Source: Nitrospira sp. (GTDB taxonomy: Bacteria; Nitrospirota; Nitrospiria; Nitrospirales; Nitrospiraceae). Taken from it: a stretch of DNA of 6,001 nucleotides. The stretch covers positions 1-6,001 of the forward strand of contig JANYEF010000125.1 in assembly GCA_025363325.1 (NCBI GenBank). The letters run 5' to 3'. Shown piece by piece: positions 4,960 through 6,001 of this stretch (position 1 is the first letter of the stretch; every line of letters starts with the position of its first letter). The notes below the pieces were generated by a model. That model worked only from the letters and a program-made list of their open reading frames with translations. It ran no database searches and had not been told where the DNA came from. The translations under genes and the position numbers were made by a program.

Positions 4960-6001
4960 TCACTGATGTTCCTTGGGGGAGTCGGGCTCAGAGAAAACGA
5001 CCACACTCGCCGTATAGCCGTGCAGGAAGTTGCGTCCTCCAACTGGACCGATCTCGCCTTGGGCAAAGAACCCAGCCGTTGGGATGGGGCCGAGCCGCTC
5101 TTGCACGACCCCGCTATCGTGATGGGGCTGGCCGAAGAGTCCCTCCCCACGTCCGCAACAGCTAAACAGGAGGGCCCCAAGTGGAGGACTCCGGTGTGTC
5201 GTTCGATCCGCAGCCAGGAGAACGTGTAAGTCGTCGCTTGCAGACTTCGCATCGCGGAGATGGAATTGCACGGTTTGGCCTTCCTGAACGACGTCTCCGA
5301 TCGCAACGGCTCCGGCCTGTTGATCCGCTCCGATGAGGTTCCGAACAAGGAAGTCGCCTCGCTCGAAATGACTTCGATGCTCATCGATTACGATTCCCAG
5401 GTGCAACGCGCGGTGGGCATCGCGGCGTTGGGTTCCTCCCAGCGACTCGAAGACGTCCTGGAGCCGTTTCAAGGCCGAGACGCCGCCGAGTTCATAGATC
5501 AGATTTCCTTCCGCTCTGGTCACGACAAAACGCTCGCCGATCGGACGGCAGCCTTGCGAGGTCACGGTTCGCACGGCGATCGGTCCGGTGAGTTGCACCC
5601 CCACCACGCCCCCGTCGAAAACCTGATCATTGAGGAGCAGTCTATTCTCTCCAGAATCCTGGCCTCCTCCGGCGAGGCCCCCAACAGCTTTGCCGTGAGG
5701 GTACCGGTCAGTCATGAGGGATAGGACCTCCTGCATCGGTGTCGAAAATGGATCGGCGAGGAGGAGAAAGATCGAGTCCTCGAGTCCCGGATCCGGCCAC
5801 TCGGGCATGCGGATTTGGTCCTGCAGCTGAGACACGGAGAGCTGGAGCGGAGTCAGTGTGACATCAGGAAGGCACGCAACCCAGATGGTCAGGGCTGCAG
5901 CGGTTTCAATTTCTTCGGAGCCGGCAATGACACCTTCACCGGAACAGCCCAGACAGACCTTCGCACGCAGCTCCTTCTGCAGCATGGCTGAGATCATGGA
6001 G
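4960..6001 (-). CDS. FIST-domain protein (FIST_N plus FIST_C), partial at its N-terminus
   Basis: FIST domains are ligand-binding sensory modules proposed to recognise small molecules such as amino acids; in bacteria they occur fused to signalling domains or, as here, alone. The visible part, about 347 codons, includes CLGCSGEGVIAGSEEIE near the start, typical of FIST_N, then GCRPIGE, GNLIYELGG and, near the C-terminus, the diagnostic FIST_C ending PTAGFFAQGEIGPVGGRNFLHGYTASVVVF. There is no TM segment or recognisable output domain before the TGA at 4960. An ATG at 5997 sits almost at the window edge, but FIST_N usually begins about 40-60 residues before the GCSGEG motif and the frame is still open at 6001. 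The true start is therefore most likely outside the window. It precedes the FKBP-gcvT pair on the same strand with a 136-bp gap; any functional link is unproven. Confidence 0.88.
   Translation of the reverse strand, partial: SMISAMLQKELRAKVCLGCSGEGVIAGSEEIETAAALTIWVACLPDVTLTPLQLSVSQLQDQIRMPEWPDPGLEDSIFLLLADPFSTPMQEVLSLMTDRYPHGKAVGGLAGGGQDSGENRLLLNDQVFDGGVVGVQLTGPIAVRTVTSQGCRPIGERFVVTRAEGNLIYELGGVSALKRLQDVFESLGGTQRRDAHRALHLGIVIDEHRSHFERGDFLVRNLIGADQQAGAVAIGDVVQEGQTVQFHLRDAKSASDDLHVLLAADRTTHRSPPLGALLFSCCGRGEGLFGQPHHDSGVVQERLGPIPTAGFFAQGEIGPVGGRNFLHGYTASVVVFSEPDSPKEHQ

Noticed and set aside
5260..5724. 154-aa plus-strand open frame
   Set aside because: Antisense to the FIST gene, whose domain signatures are convincing on the minus strand; no independent support.

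Overview
This window reads as an ordinary stretch of a GC-rich Gram-negative-type bacterial chromosome. The gene set and protein style resemble Nitrospira or related Nitrospirota: a zinc-ribbon/TM hypothetical next to Mug and FabI, a stand-alone FIST protein, and a tiny secreted Lys/Glu/Asp-rich protein. That placement is an impression from composition and gene style, not a database match. I see no phage, IS element, CRISPR array, tRNA or rRNA. Seven of the eight genes lie on the minus strand, so transcription mostly runs from right to left.

Right block, minus strand (6001 to 2715): a FIST-domain sensory protein whose N-terminus lies beyond the window edge; a short cytoplasmic FKBP-type peptidyl-prolyl isomerase; gcvT (aminomethyltransferase of the glycine cleavage system), whose GTG start overlaps the FKBP stop; and an ADP-ribose-pyrophosphatase-like Nudix hydrolase. 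The 112-bp gap between gcvT and the Nudix gene holds two oppositely oriented clusters of a 7-nt repeat (NNGCCTC-like), one abutting the Nudix start codon.

Centre, plus strand (2192 to 2715): an isolated gene for a 78-aa exported protein with six DEKK units. It has a strong ribosome binding site, a well-formed candidate sigma-54 (-24/-12) promoter, and a long perfect hairpin between it and the converging Nudix gene. It looks like an independently regulated single-gene unit and is the most interesting item in the window.

Left block, minus strand (2191 to 1): a Mug/TDG-family uracil/thymine-DNA glycosylase, a zinc-ribbon plus single-TM protein of unknown function whose start codon is uncertain, and fabI (enoyl-ACP reductase, C-terminus cut by the window edge). 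fabI is preceded by a 190-bp leader with a possible extended -10 promoter and a 10-bp inverted repeat.

The genes do not form one pathway: DNA repair, fatty-acid synthesis, one-carbon/glycine metabolism, nucleotide-sugar clean-up and protein folding sit side by side. No gap between genes exceeds about 215 bp.
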